DNA of 64,000 nt from Pseudomonadota bacterium (GTDB lineage: Bacteria > Pseudomonadota > Gammaproteobacteria > Acidiferrobacterales > Acidiferrobacteraceae), in contig JAKAXM010000004.1 in assembly GCA_021816625.1 (NCBI GenBank), positions 62,001 through 126,000 of the forward strand, read 5' to 3'. Position numbers and translations under genes: made by a program. Every line of letters begins with the position of its first letter. The stretch's first letter is position 1. The notes under the pieces were generated by a model. It searched no databases and was not told the origin of the DNA. It was given only the letters and a program-made list of their open reading frames with translations. Below are positions 56,127 to 64,000 of this stretch, in pieces.

Positions 56127-57338
56127 ATGGAGACCTATTTGGTGGGCGGCGCGGTGCGCGACGAGTTGCTCGGGCGGCCCGTGACCGATCGGGATTATGT
56201 CGTGGTCGGTAGCACCCCGCAAGAGATGGAGGGGCTCGGATTTCGCCGCGTCGGGGCTGATTTTCCGGTGTTTCTGCATCCCGAGACCCATTGCGAGTAC
56301 GCCCTGGCCCGGACCGAGCGCAAGACGGCGCCCGGCTATCGAGGTTTCGTCGTGCACGCGCATCCGGACGTCACGCTCGCCGATGATCTGCGCCGACGGG
56401 ACCTTACGATCAACGCCATGGCCCGCTCCGAGAGTGGCGCACTGATCGATCCCTACGGAGGACTGGCCGATCTGCGCGCAGGCCTCCTGCGCCACGTGAG
56501 CCCGGCGTTTAGCGAAGACCCGGTGCGCATCCTGCGGGTGGCGCGCTTTGCGGCGCGTTTCGGTTTCGCGGTGGCCCCCGAGACCATGACGCTCATGCGC
56601 TCCATGGTAGCGGCCGGCGAGGTCAGCGCCCTGGTGCCCGAACGCGTGTTCAACGAACTGGACCGGGCACTCGCTGAGCCCTATCCCTGGCTTTTTATCG
56701 AGGTGCTGCGCGCCTGCGGGGCCTTGGAGGCCCAGTTTCCCGAGATCGCGCGGCTCTTTGGTGTACCGCAGCCCGTGTCGCATCACCCCGAAGGCGATAC
56801 CGGCGTCCATGTTCTGCTGGCCCTGCGCCAGGCCGTGGCGCTCGGCCTGTCAGCACGCGGCCGTTTCGCGGTCTTGCTCCACGACCTCGGCAAGGGCACG
56901 ACCCCGCCCCATGAGTGGCCGTCCCACAAGGGCCATGAGGCGCGAGGTGCTGTCTTAGTCGATGCCCTCTGCGCACGGCTGCGCGCGCCTGCCGAGCACC
57001 GGGCCCTGGCGCGCGCCGTCGCCCAATACCATCTCCAGGTACACACCGCCCTGAGCCTAAGGCCGGCTACGGTCCTAAGGCTCCTCGAGGCGGTCGATGC
57101 CTTTCGCAGGCCGGAGCGTTTCGACGAATTTCTCACAGCCTGCGAGGCCGACGCGCGCGGACGCGCGGGCCGTGAGGATCAGGCTTATCCCCAAGCTGCC
57201 TGGCTGCGCCGGGCCCGCGCGGCGGCAGCGCAGGTGTCCGGGCGGGATTGCGCGGGGCCGGGACTCACGGGCGAACAGATTCAGGCGCGCCTACGTGCGG
57301 CGCGGATTCGGGCCATCGCTGCGCAGCCGCGCCCCTAA
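56127..57338 (+). CDS. cca: CCA-adding tRNA nucleotidyltransferase
   Basis: 403 residues from the ATG at 56127. [26 protein letters not shown], then [15 protein letters not shown] (class II catalytic and template regions), [19 protein letters not shown], and an HD domain ([26 protein letters not shown]). Adds or repairs the CCA end of tRNAs. The track start 55701 lies inside the divergent gene. HD domain suggests E. coli-type phosphohydrolase activity. Confidence 0.95.
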   Translation: METYLVGGAVRDELLGRPVTDRDYVVVGSTPQEMEGLGFRRVGADFPVFLHPETHCEYALARTERKTAPGYRGFVVHAHPDVTLADDLRRRDLTINAMARSESGALIDPYGGLADLRAGLLRHVSPAFSEDPVRILRVARFAARFGFAVAPETMTLMRSMVAAGEVSALVPERVFNELDRALAEPYPWLFIEVLRACGALEAQFPEIARLFGVPQPVSHHPEGDTGVHVLLALRQAVALGLSARGRFAVLLHDLGKGTTPPHEWPSHKGHEARGAVLVDALCARLRAPAEHRALARAVAQYHLQVHTALSLRPATVLRLLEAVDAFRRPERFDEFLTACEADARGRAGREDQAYPQAAWLRRARAAAAQVSGRDCAGPGLTGEQIQARLRAARIRAIAAQPRP

Positions 57339-57402
57339 AAGCCCTGGCATTCGCCCCCCAGGCAGGTATCATGATCGGCTAATATTTGCGACGAGGGTGG
57401 CC

Positions 57403-58251
57403 ATGCGTGGTTTGATTGATCGCCTGCGGGGTGTGGAACGCGATATCGTACAAGCGCCGGACGCGGGTGACGGACCCTATTACGAGCCTCAAGGGTCTGA
57501 GGTGGCGATCTTCGAGGCCGCGTGGCGGCGCCGTTTGCCGGTGATGCTGAAAGGTCCTACGGGTTGCGGCAAGACGCGATTTTTAGAGTACATGGCCCAT
57601 CGTCTCGGCCGGCCGCTGGTCTCCGTCTCCTGTCACGAGGATCTGACGAGCGCCGATCTGGTCGGGCGTTTTCTGCTCGAGGGAGAATCCACGGTCTGGC
57701 AAGATGGGCCACTGACCCGGGCCGTGAAGGCCGGCGCGATCTGTTATCTCGACGAGATCGTCGAGGCCCGCACCGATTCGACGGTGATCATCCATCCCTT
57801 GACCGATCACAGACGCCGTCTGCCCCTCGAAAAGCGGGGTCTCGAGATCGAGGCCCATGAAGACTTTCTGTTGGTCATCTCCTACAACCCCGGTTACCAG
57901 ACCGTCCTGAAGGACCTGAAGCCGTCGACCAAGCAGCGCTTCGTGGCCATCAGTTTTCACTATCCGAGCGCCGACATCGAGGCCCGTATCATCCAAAACG
58001 AGGTGCCCGGTGTCAGCCCTCAGCTGGCCGGAGACCTCGTCGCCATCGCCCATAAGGCGCGTGCCTTGAAAGATCATGGACTCGACGAGGCGAGCTCCAC
58101 GCGCTCTCTCGTCTACGCCGCGTCCCTGATCGCCGCTGGTCTAGACCCCCTGGCGGCCGGCCTAGCCGCGCTCGTGAGCCCGCTTACCGACGATATCGAG
58201 CTGGAGCGTGCCCTCCGGGAGATCGTCAAGGCCCATCTCGACGCGGCATGA
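57403..58251 (+). CDS. cbbQ: CbbQ/NorQ-family AAA+ ATPase
   Basis: 282 residues from the ATG at 57403. [39 protein letters not shown] (Walker A near 50), [27 protein letters not shown] (Walker B near 115), and [28 protein letters not shown]. MoxR-type AAA+ of the CbbQ/NirQ/NorQ group. With the VWA protein next it forms a motor-adaptor pair that activates Rubisco (CbbQO) or matures NO reductase (NorQD). Neither Rubisco nor nor genes are in the window; the choice of Cbb is from similarity and presumed lifestyle. Confidence 0.85.
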   Translation: MRGLIDRLRGVERDIVQAPDAGDGPYYEPQGSEVAIFEAAWRRRLPVMLKGPTGCGKTRFLEYMAHRLGRPLVSVSCHEDLTSADLVGRFLLEGESTVWQDGPLTRAVKAGAICYLDEIVEARTDSTVIIHPLTDHRRRLPLEKRGLEIEAHEDFLLVISYNPGYQTVLKDLKPSTKQRFVAISFHYPSADIEARIIQNEVPGVSPQLAGDLVAIAHKARALKDHGLDEASSTRSLVYAASLIAAGLDPLAAGLAALVSPLTDDIELERALREIVKAHLDAA

Positions 58252-60749
58252 GCGCCGACGATCCGGCGGTGCGGCTCGCGCTGGTCCGGCGCGAGCTCGA
58301 GCAGTTGAGTTTCGTGGCGCATCGCGATCTGTGCGCGGCGCTCCCGGCAATCGAACCGCACGGGGCCGAGCAGACCGCACGTTGGGCTGAGACCGGCCGC
58401 GACCTCTTTTTGCATGATCGCGAGGCCGGCAAGGCCTTTCTACGTGCAAGTCCCGGCCTCGCGCACGCCGCCGCTTGCATAGATATCTGGACCGAGCAGG
58501 CGCGCAGCTTTCTTGGGATACGCGGTTCCTGGAAGGCTTTGACCGCCTACCTCGCGGCCTGGGCCGAGGTGGTGGCCGTGCTGGGCCCGGACGACGGGCG
58601 CGCCTTTGCGCAGGCGGGTATCGGCTGGATGCGGCAGGGTGTGGAGGCCGGGGAGATCTTTTTTCAGACGCCTGTGGCCGATTGGGCGGATGGCCGCGGT
58701 TACGAGGGGGTGCGCGAGATACTAGACCCGCTTACCGAGCTTGCCGTGACCCGCGCCGTGCCACCTGGGCTCGCCCTGCGGGGTGCCATCACCGTGCGTG
58801 GCCTGCTGGGCCCCGGCGCACTCGTGCCCTGGCTTACGCGCGGGGCCGATATCCTGAAATCGGGGCGGCTGCGCGGCGAGGCCTTTTTCCGGCTCGAGGG
58901 CCCGGAGAGCGAGGAGGCCCTGGCGGCCATCCTGCCGGGCTTTAAGACCAGCGACCATGAGCGCTTCCTCACGCTCTTCGTCCGGGCGGCCTGCGGTTTC
59001 ACGCCTGCCCTGGCACCGCGGGGACTCGCCCTCGGGCGGCCGGCCTTCATAGAAACGGATGGGCGTACGTTGTTTGTGCCACCGGCCTTCCCAAGCTCTG
59101 AGCATGCCCTAGCCGCCTTTTTGCATCACGCCGGACACCTGCGGTTTGGGACCTACGACGGGGCGGCCATCGCGCGTCTCTTTCGTGAGGCCGGCATGGA
59201 GCACCCGCCACTCGACGCGGAGCAGCGCATTACGTGGCGCCCCCTTTTTGCGCTCTTTGGCGACGATCTCCTACGGTTTCAGGCCTTGTTTGATCTGTGC
59301 GAAGACCTGCGCGTGGATGCCCGTGTCCAGGCTCTCGTCCCCAACCACATCCCGCGCCTCTTGCGTTTGGCCCATGAGCGTCCGGCGGGTCCGGCGGCTG
59401 CCTATTTCGATATGGCGCGGACGACGCTCGCCTCGCTCATGGGTGGGCGGGGCGTCCCGCCGCCCTGGACCGAGCTGCTTGCGGCCGATGCCGATCTCGT
59501 TACCTCCTGGCGCCTCGCGCGCGCCCTCTACAAGGATGGCCATCTCCCGGCGCTTGCCATCCCGGATCGCGATCATCTCTATCTCCCGGGTCGATCGCCC
59601 AACCATCAGCGGCCCGTCTACCCTCGATCCGCCGCCCGCCCCGAAGGGCCAGAGACCGATGAGCAAGAGGGCGGGGCCGTGGCCGAGTCGGCGGCCACGC
59701 GCCCGGCGCCGGTGAGCCCCGGCCAGGATCCGGACATGGAGATCCCGCCCGAGGACACGAGCGGATCGGGGGGCCGGGTCGGTGTGGGCCGGCCCCAGCC
59801 GGCGCAGACAGCGAGGCGCCTCCGTCGGCTTGCGCCCGCGGGCGCAGGCATCCCTTATCCGGAGTGGGATTATCGCGACCAGGCCTACCGGCGCGATTGG
59901 ACGCGGGTCATCGAGCGCGATCTGAGTGAGCGCGACGGGGCCTGTGCGGCGGCGCTGCTTGCGCGCCACGGCAACGTCCTCGCCCGTCTCAAACGCGCCA
60001 TTCAGGCCGAGAAGCCCCGGCGGTTGACGCCCGTGCGGCGCCAGCGTGAGGGCGAAGAGCTCGATCTCGACGCGGTCGTCGAATATGTGGCGGACCGGCG
60101 CACGGGCGCGCGGCCCGAACCGGCCATCTACCGGCGCCGCCAGGTGACCCGCCGCGATACCGCTGTCCTGCTGCTCGCCGATCTATCGACCTCGATCATG
60201 CAGCCGCTCGAAGACGGGTCGGGCCGCGTGGTGGACCGCATGAAGGCGGCGCTCCTGCTCTTTGCCAAGGGCCTCGAGTCCCTGGGGGACCCGTATGCGA
60301 TAGCCGGGTTCGCTTCGAAGTATCGGGATGCCGTAAGTTATTATCCGATCAAGGACTTCGGGCAGACCTTGACGGCCGACACGGAGGCGGTCCTGGGCGG
60401 ACTGTCGGGGCGGCTCGCGACCCGCATGGGCGCGGCTATCCGTCATGCCAGCGCGCGCCTGCGCAGCGCTCCCGGCGGGCGCCGGTTGTTGCTCATCCTG
60501 TCCGATGGCCGCCCGGCCGACTATGACGACGGCGGCGACGAGCGCTATCTCCACGAGGATACCCGCATGGCCGTTAAGGAGGCTCAGGACGCCGGCGTCC
60601 ATGCCTTCTGCATCACACTTGACGCCCAGGGCGGCCCCTATCTGGAGCGGATCTTTGGGCGCGGGCATTTTCTGGTGGTCGGTGGCCTAGATGAGTTGCC
60701 CCGGCGGCTGCCGGAGGTCTACCTGCGCCTGCGCAAGGGAGCGGCCTGA
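58248..60749 (+). CDS. cbbO: CbbO/NorD-family VWA-domain protein
   Basis: 833 residues. C-terminal von Willebrand A domain with MIDAS motif [13 protein letters not shown] near residue 645 and [15 protein letters not shown] near 745. The N-terminal half is helical ([40 protein letters not shown]), the CbbO/NorD arrangement. A Pro/Gly/Glu-rich linker lies near 470-530. Overlaps cbbQ by 4 bp. Binds the AAA+ ring and the target enzyme. Could equally be called NorD. Confidence 0.85.
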   Translation: MSADDPAVRLALVRRELEQLSFVAHRDLCAALPAIEPHGAEQTARWAETGRDLFLHDREAGKAFLRASPGLAHAAACIDIWTEQARSFLGIRGSWKALTAYLAAWAEVVAVLGPDDGRAFAQAGIGWMRQGVEAGEIFFQTPVADWADGRGYEGVREILDPLTELAVTRAVPPGLALRGAITVRGLLGPGALVPWLTRGADILKSGRLRGEAFFRLEGPESEEALAAILPGFKTSDHERFLTLFVRAACGFTPALAPRGLALGRPAFIETDGRTLFVPPAFPSSEHALAAFLHHAGHLRFGTYDGAAIARLFREAGMEHPPLDAEQRITWRPLFALFGDDLLRFQALFDLCEDLRVDARVQALVPNHIPRLLRLAHERPAGPAAAYFDMARTTLASLMGGRGVPPPWTELLAADADLVTSWRLARALYKDGHLPALAIPDRDHLYLPGRSPNHQRPVYPRSAARPEGPETDEQEGGAVAESAATRPAPVSPGQDPDMEIPPEDTSGSGGRVGVGRPQPAQTARRLRRLAPAGAGIPYPEWDYRDQAYRRDWTRVIERDLSERDGACAAALLARHGNVLARLKRAIQAEKPRRLTPVRRQREGEELDLDAVVEYVADRRTGARPEPAIYRRRQVTRRDTAVLLLADLSTSIMQPLEDGSGRVVDRMKAALLLFAKGLESLGDPYAIAGFASKYRDAVSYYPIKDFGQTLTADTEAVLGGLSGRLATRMGAAIRHASARLRSAPGGRRLLLILSDGRPADYDDGGDERYLHEDTRMAVKEAQDAGVHAFCITLDAQGGPYLERIFGRGHFLVVGGLDELPRRLPEVYLRLRKGAA

Positions 60750-60763
60750 GGGCGCCTGTTTCC

Positions 60764-61915
60764 TTAGCCCAGCAACCGACGGCGCCTGTCGAGTAGACGA
60801 AAGCCCTGGAGCGGGACCGCCAGGTCCCGGGCGAGGGCGATTACCTTGAACAGTTCGCCCATCTCGTGGGGCAGGGTGAGACGCTTGATGGCCTGGCGCG
60901 CGCGCAGGCCCGGCGCATCATCACCGCCGGCATCTTCACCAATCCCAAGCGACAATAAGAACGCCCCCTGGCTCGTGTAGCCGGCGAGCGTCAGCCCAAG
61001 CCGCATGGCGATCTGCGCGACGCGCGTGAAATCGACATGCGCGGTAATGTCCTGGAGGCCCGGCAGGATCAAGGGATCGGGGTGGGCGTGCTGGCGGAAG
61101 TGGCACATCAAGGTGCCGCCGCTTCGGTCGGGGTGATAGAACTCGGGGCGCGGGAAGCCGTAATCGATCAGTAGTATGACGCCGTGTCCTAGGTGGCGCG
61201 CGGCCTCTTCCAGAAAGCCGAAGGCCCCGGTCAGGGCCTCGGATTCGTAGCCGTCGGGCAAGGCGAGATCGGCGAGCTCGGTGCGCAGTGCCTCGGTTGC
61301 ATCGCCCACGACATACCGAAGGCGCCCCTCCGGTGCCGCGACCAGCAGGGGCTGCGGTTCCTGGTCCTGTATCCGGAATCGTGTGACGGGCAGGGCGTCG
61401 AGCACCTCGTTGCCCACGATGATCGTCGCCTCGTCGTCCGGCCAGTCGGCCACGATGCGCACCCGGTCCGCCCACTGCGGCACGGACGTCGCGATACGCG
61501 CAGCAGCCGCGGCGCGCTGCCGGGCGCTGCGTTCGATCATCCAGTAGCGCGTGGGCGGTTGCCCGAGGCGTCCGAGGGCCTCGAGGGTGTCGGCGGCAAG
61601 CTGACCGTTGCCGCAGCCGACCTCCATGATGGTGCCGCCGTGGCGGTCGAGTATGGGGGCCCATTCGCGTGCGAGACAGCGGGCGAGATGGGAAGATAGG
61701 AGCGGGGCCGTCACGAAGTCGCCGGACTCTCCGAAGGCCTCGTGTTGGGCATAATAGCCATGGTCCTGGTCGTAGAGGGCCCAGTTCATATACTCTGAAA
61801 ACGTAAGCGGCCCGCCGCGCTCGATGAGTTGAAGCACGGCCTGTTCGTTGCGGGCCAGTATCTGAGCTTGCGCGGGCGTGAGCGTAGCCCATGCGGGGCG
61901 CGAAGGATTTGGCAT
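60764..61915 (-). CDS. MidA/NDUFAF7-family SAM-dependent methyltransferase
   Basis: 383 residues. GGPLTFSEYMNWALYDQDHGYYAQ at the start and GDFVTAPLLSSHLARCLA are diagnostic for COG1565; SAM loop IMEVGCGNGQLAADTLEAL, and VILLIDYGFPRPEFYHPDRSGGTLMCHF. In mitochondria the relative methylates a complex I subunit; the bacterial substrate is not established. Convergent with cbbO (14-bp gap) and divergent from folM. Confidence 0.9.
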   Translation of the reverse strand: MPNPSRPAWATLTPAQAQILARNEQAVLQLIERGGPLTFSEYMNWALYDQDHGYYAQHEAFGESGDFVTAPLLSSHLARCLAREWAPILDRHGGTIMEVGCGNGQLAADTLEALGRLGQPPTRYWMIERSARQRAAAAARIATSVPQWADRVRIVADWPDDEATIIVGNEVLDALPVTRFRIQDQEPQPLLVAAPEGRLRYVVGDATEALRTELADLALPDGYESEALTGAFGFLEEAARHLGHGVILLIDYGFPRPEFYHPDRSGGTLMCHFRQHAHPDPLILPGLQDITAHVDFTRVAQIAMRLGLTLAGYTSQGAFLLSLGIGEDAGGDDAPGLRARQAIKRLTLPHEMGELFKVIALARDLAVPLQGFRLLDRRRRLLG

Positions 61916-61966
61916 GGTCGACCGTTAGCGGCTATTGTCCGTATTTTGGCACACTAGGTGGGTTGC

Positions 61967-62707
61967 ATGCAGGGGTCGGAACGCGTAGTGCTCGTTACCG
62001 GTGGGGCCCGGCGGCTCGGCGCCGAGATCGTGCGGCATATGCATGCCCGCGGCCTGTCGGTGGTTTTGCATTACCGGGGCTCGCAGGTACAGGCGCAGGC
62101 GCTGAAGACAGAGCTCGAGACGGCGCGTCCCGGCAGCGTGCTGCTGGTCGCAGCCGACCTTCTCGACCCCGCCGCCCCGGAGCGCCTGGTCCAGGCGGCG
62201 CTCACCCATTACGGACGTCTCGACGTCCTCGTCAACAACGCCTCGAGTTTCTATGGAACTGCCTTGGCTACGGCGAGCCGGGAGGCATGGGATGACCTGC
62301 TCGGGACCAATCTGCGCGCGCCGTTTTTTCTGAGCCAGCAGGCCGCGCCCGCACTGGCGGCCCATGCCGGCGCCATCGTCAATATCGTCGATGTCCATGC
62401 GCAGCGCCCGCTCAAAGGCTATTCGGTCTACAGTATCGCCAAGGCGGGACTCGCCATGCTCACGCAGTCCCTGGCGCGCGAACTGGCGCCTGCGGTGCGG
62501 GTCAACGGTGTCGCCCCCGGTGCCATCTTGTGGCCGGAGGCCGGCGCCGACGAGCGGGAACGTGCCGCGGTTCTAGCCCGTATCCCCCAGGGCCGTATCG
62601 GTACGCCGCCGGACATCGCCCGTGCGGTCGCATTTTTGGCGCTGGATGCCCCTTATGTGACGGGCCAGATCCTGGCCGTCGACGGTGGCCGCTCCACGGT
62701 CTTGTGA
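61967..62707 (+). CDS. folM: Pteridine reductase, SDR family
   Basis: 246 residues from the ATG at 61967, with aggtgg five bases upstream (a GTG at 61958 is possible). VLVTGGARRLGAEIVRHMHARG (NADP loop with Arg), DVLVNNASSFYGTAL, catalytic YSVYSIAKAGLAML, and GAILWPEAG. FolM-type dihydropteridine reductase. Next to folB across a shared terminator, consistent with pterin/folate metabolism. Confidence 0.9.
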   Translation: MQGSERVVLVTGGARRLGAEIVRHMHARGLSVVLHYRGSQVQAQALKTELETARPGSVLLVAADLLDPAAPERLVQAALTHYGRLDVLVNNASSFYGTALATASREAWDDLLGTNLRAPFFLSQQAAPALAAHAGAIVNIVDVHAQRPLKGYSVYSIAKAGLAMLTQSLARELAPAVRVNGVAPGAILWPEAGADERERAAVLARIPQGRIGTPPDIARAVAFLALDAPYVTGQILAVDGGRSTVL

Positions 62708-62746
62708 AGGGCCGCGTGCGGCGCGGACCTTTAAACAAAGAGGCCG

Positions 62747-62774
62747 TAAAACCGCACCGCTTAGGGCGCGGTGC
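62747..62774 (-). terminator. Terminator hairpin after folB
   Basis: GCACCGC-gccctaa-GCGGTGC on the minus strand, followed by ggTTTTacgg, just after the folB stop. Also lies downstream of folM on the other strand, where the T-run is weak, so it mainly serves folB. Confidence 0.6.
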
Positions 62775-62780
62775 CTGGGT

Positions 62781-63191
62781 TTAGGCCGGGCGGGCCGGGG
62801 GCGTGGTCGCCCCTTCCGCGGCGCGTTCGATGAGGACCCCGACCTCGCCGGCCCCGCGAATGGCGCCGCGTTTATTGACCTTGAGGCGCAGCCAGGAGAC
62901 GCCGAATTCCGTGAGCACGAGCGCGGCGACCCGTTCGGCGAGGGTCTCGACCAGCTGAAAGTCCGACGCACCCACGAAGCCCACGACGCGCTTGGCGACC
63001 GCTTTGTAGTCGAGGGCGTGACGGATGTCGTCATGGGCCGCCGCGGGCCGGATATCGACGGCCATGTCGAGATCGAATACGAGGGTCTGACGGGTCTGGC
63101 GTTCCCAATCCCAGATCCCGATAATGCAATCCACTCGCAGATCGTGTAAATACAGCACGTCTGTGCCGCTTGGGGGAACGCCGTTACGCAT
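62781..63191 (-). CDS. folB: Dihydroneopterin aldolase
   Basis: 136 residues. LYLHDLRVDCIIGIWDWERQTRQTLVFDLDM, HALDYKAVAKRVVGFVGASDFQLVETLAERVAALVL and LRLKVNKRGAIRGAGEVGVLIER match FolB, with catalytic Glu and Lys in place. Makes 6-hydroxymethyl-dihydropterin for folate. The first 12 residues are extra compared with most; a GTG before LYLHDL is another start. Divergent from and slightly overlapping the plsY reading frame. Confidence 0.93.
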   Translation of the reverse strand: MRNGVPPSGTDVLYLHDLRVDCIIGIWDWERQTRQTLVFDLDMAVDIRPAAAHDDIRHALDYKAVAKRVVGFVGASDFQLVETLAERVAALVLTEFGVSWLRLKVNKRGAIRGAGEVGVLIERAAEGATTPPARPA

Positions 63192-63806
63192 ATCTCGACA
63201 TGGGCCTATGTTTTACCGGGGATTGCTTATCTTCTGGGTTCGTTATCGACCGCCATCATTACGAGTCGTATCCTGGGTCTCCCCGACCCGCGCCACGCCG
63301 GGTCGGGGAACCCGGGCGCGACCAATGTGCTGCGTATCGGCGGCAAGAAGGCTGCCATTATCACCCTAACGGGAGATGTGCTCAAAGGGGCGCTACCTGT
63401 GCTGCTGGCCCGCGTCCTAGGCGTCGCGCCCTGGATCGTGGCGCTGGTGGCCTTTTCGGCCCTTCTTGGGCATATCTATCCCGTGTTCTTCCGCTTTCGC
63501 GGCGGCAAAGGGGTGGCCACGGCCTTTGGCGTCTTAGTCGCGATCGATCCCCTGGCGGGTGCTGCGCTACTGGGGATCTGGCTGGTCGTTGCCCTGATCT
63601 TCCGCTATTCGTCGCTTGCGGCGCTCACCGCGGCCGTCGCCGCCCCGTTCCTGATGGGCGCCACCCGGCACTCCCATGTCGGGCTCTTCTTTGCTGCCAC
63701 GGCCGCCATGAGTCTGCTCCTTTTATGGCGCCACCGCAGCAATATCCGCAACCTCCTGTCGGGGCAGGAGACCAAGATCGGGGCTAAGGCGGCGAAAGTT
63801 CGTTGA
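63186..63806 (+). CDS. plsY: Glycerol-3-phosphate acyltransferase PlsY
   Basis: The frame is PlsY throughout: [65 protein letters not shown] and [18 protein letters not shown]. The track starts it at GTG 63327, which would delete the first helix and the catalytic GSGNPGATN motif. Upstream the open frame extends to the stop at 63147 but holds no ATG, GTG or TTG. I put the start at the ACG at 63186 only because GGGGGA lies eight bases before it; ATC, ATT or a sequencing frameshift are alternatives. PlsY uses acyl phosphate to make lysophosphatidic acid in the inner membrane. Confidence 0.8.
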   Translation, partial: THISTWAYVLPGIAYLLGSLSTAIITSRILGLPDPRHAGSGNPGATNVLRIGGKKAAIITLTGDVLKGALPVLLARVLGVAPWIVALVAFSALLGHIYPVFFRFRGGKGVATAFGVLVAIDPLAGAALLGIWLVVALIFRYSSLAALTAAVAAPFLMGATRHSHVGLFFAATAAMSLLLLWRHRSNIRNLLSGQETKIGAKAAKVR

Positions 63807-64000
63807 GGGGCCAGCGGGGACGTACCCCGAAGGTCCCGGTGTCCTTTTGGCCGGCCGCCAGTCGCAGGCAGCCGGCGTAGGCGATCATGGCGCCGTTATC
63901 CGTGCAGAAGGCAGGTCGCGGGTAATAGAGCCGGATCCCGAGCTCGCGGGCGTCGGCGGTGAGGCGTTCGCGCAGATGCTGGTTGGCGCCGACCCCGCCG
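63784..64000 (-). CDS. tsaD: tRNA threonylcarbamoyladenosine synthase TsaD, C-terminal part
   Basis: The minus-strand frame from the window edge reads [20 protein letters not shown], then [20 protein letters not shown] and ends at TAG 63784. GGVGAN and [12 protein letters not shown] are signatures of TsaD (Kae1/YgjD), needed for t6A in tRNAs. Partial: its start is outside the window. The 3' end overlaps plsY by 23 bp; convergent plsY-tsaD is common in gammaproteobacteria. Confidence 0.93.
   Translation of the reverse strand, partial: GGVGANQHLRERLTADARELGIRLYYPRPAFCTDNGAMIAYAGCLRLAAGQKDTGTFGVRPRWPLNELSPP

Overview
The window is about 64 kb of GC-rich chromosome from a Gram-negative gammaproteobacterium. 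Single-copy gammaproteobacterial housekeeping blocks are present (yicC-gmk-rpoZ-spoT-ridA-recG-ubiA, hemJ-hemW-rdgB-rph, the gcv operon, cca, folM/folB/plsY/tsaD). A CbbQ/CbbO-type AAA+/VWA pair hints at an autotroph. My best guess from overall feel is an Acidiferrobacter-like acidophilic sulfur/iron oxidiser, but nothing in the window proves the genus. I saw no rRNA, tRNA, CRISPR array, intact insertion sequence or prophage.

Layout. 1-2.8 kb: leftward TolC / very short lipoprotein adaptor / RND pump operon. 3.1-4.5 kb: HD-GYP protein. 4.5-9.3 kb: leftward hemJ, hemW, rdgB, rph, then a PP2C phosphatase and a Ser/Thr kinase. 9.4-22.7 kb: rightward housekeeping series from yicC to an exonuclease III gene. 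22.7-35.2 kb: a 12.5-kb accessory block for the cell surface. 35.2-36.0 kb: leftward PhnD-like binding protein. 36.2-42.4 kb: tandem glycine riboswitch and glycine cleavage operon, with tpx inserted between gcvPA and gcvPB, followed by a PfkB kinase. 42.5-45.4 kb: a coiled-coil membrane protein, a methyltransferase and a decayed stretch with gene remnants. 45.4-54.6 kb: rhodanese, YyaL-like thioredoxin protein, rlmI, a small barrel, an aldehyde dehydrogenase, Slt and an NDUFA9-like protein. 54.7-64 kb: RRM protein, lipoprotein aminopeptidase, cca, cbbQ-cbbO-like pair, MidA-like methyltransferase, folM, folB, plsY and the end of tsaD.

The most interesting part is 22.7-35.2 kb. It begins with a good sigma-54 (-24/-12) promoter match preceded by two perfect inverted repeats. 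It ends with a VpsR/FleQ-like sigma-54 activator. Between them lie three secreted Asn/Gly-rich proteins (one with ten copies of a VLQNASGNIGVN-type repeat), a periplasmic C39-type cysteine peptidase, a UDP-GlcNAc 2-epimerase, a YaiO-like barrel, a six-helix membrane protein, a PgaC-like family-2 glycosyltransferase, a bactofilin-like membrane protein and a second outer-membrane barrel. The set resembles the Fap functional-amyloid operon (subunits, C39 peptidase, barrel) joined to a synthase-type exopolysaccharide locus. Hairpin-plus-T-run signals after the first and second subunit genes suggest subunit dosage is set by termination. I propose it as a combined fibre and exopolysaccharide matrix system; this is inference from motifs and gene order.

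Other points of note: a 123-residue RND adaptor that lacks the usual hairpin and lipoyl regions, a plsY reading frame with no ATG/GTG/TTG start before its conserved N-terminus, back-to-back start codons (CATATG) of two divergent genes, and a probably leaderless rlmI.
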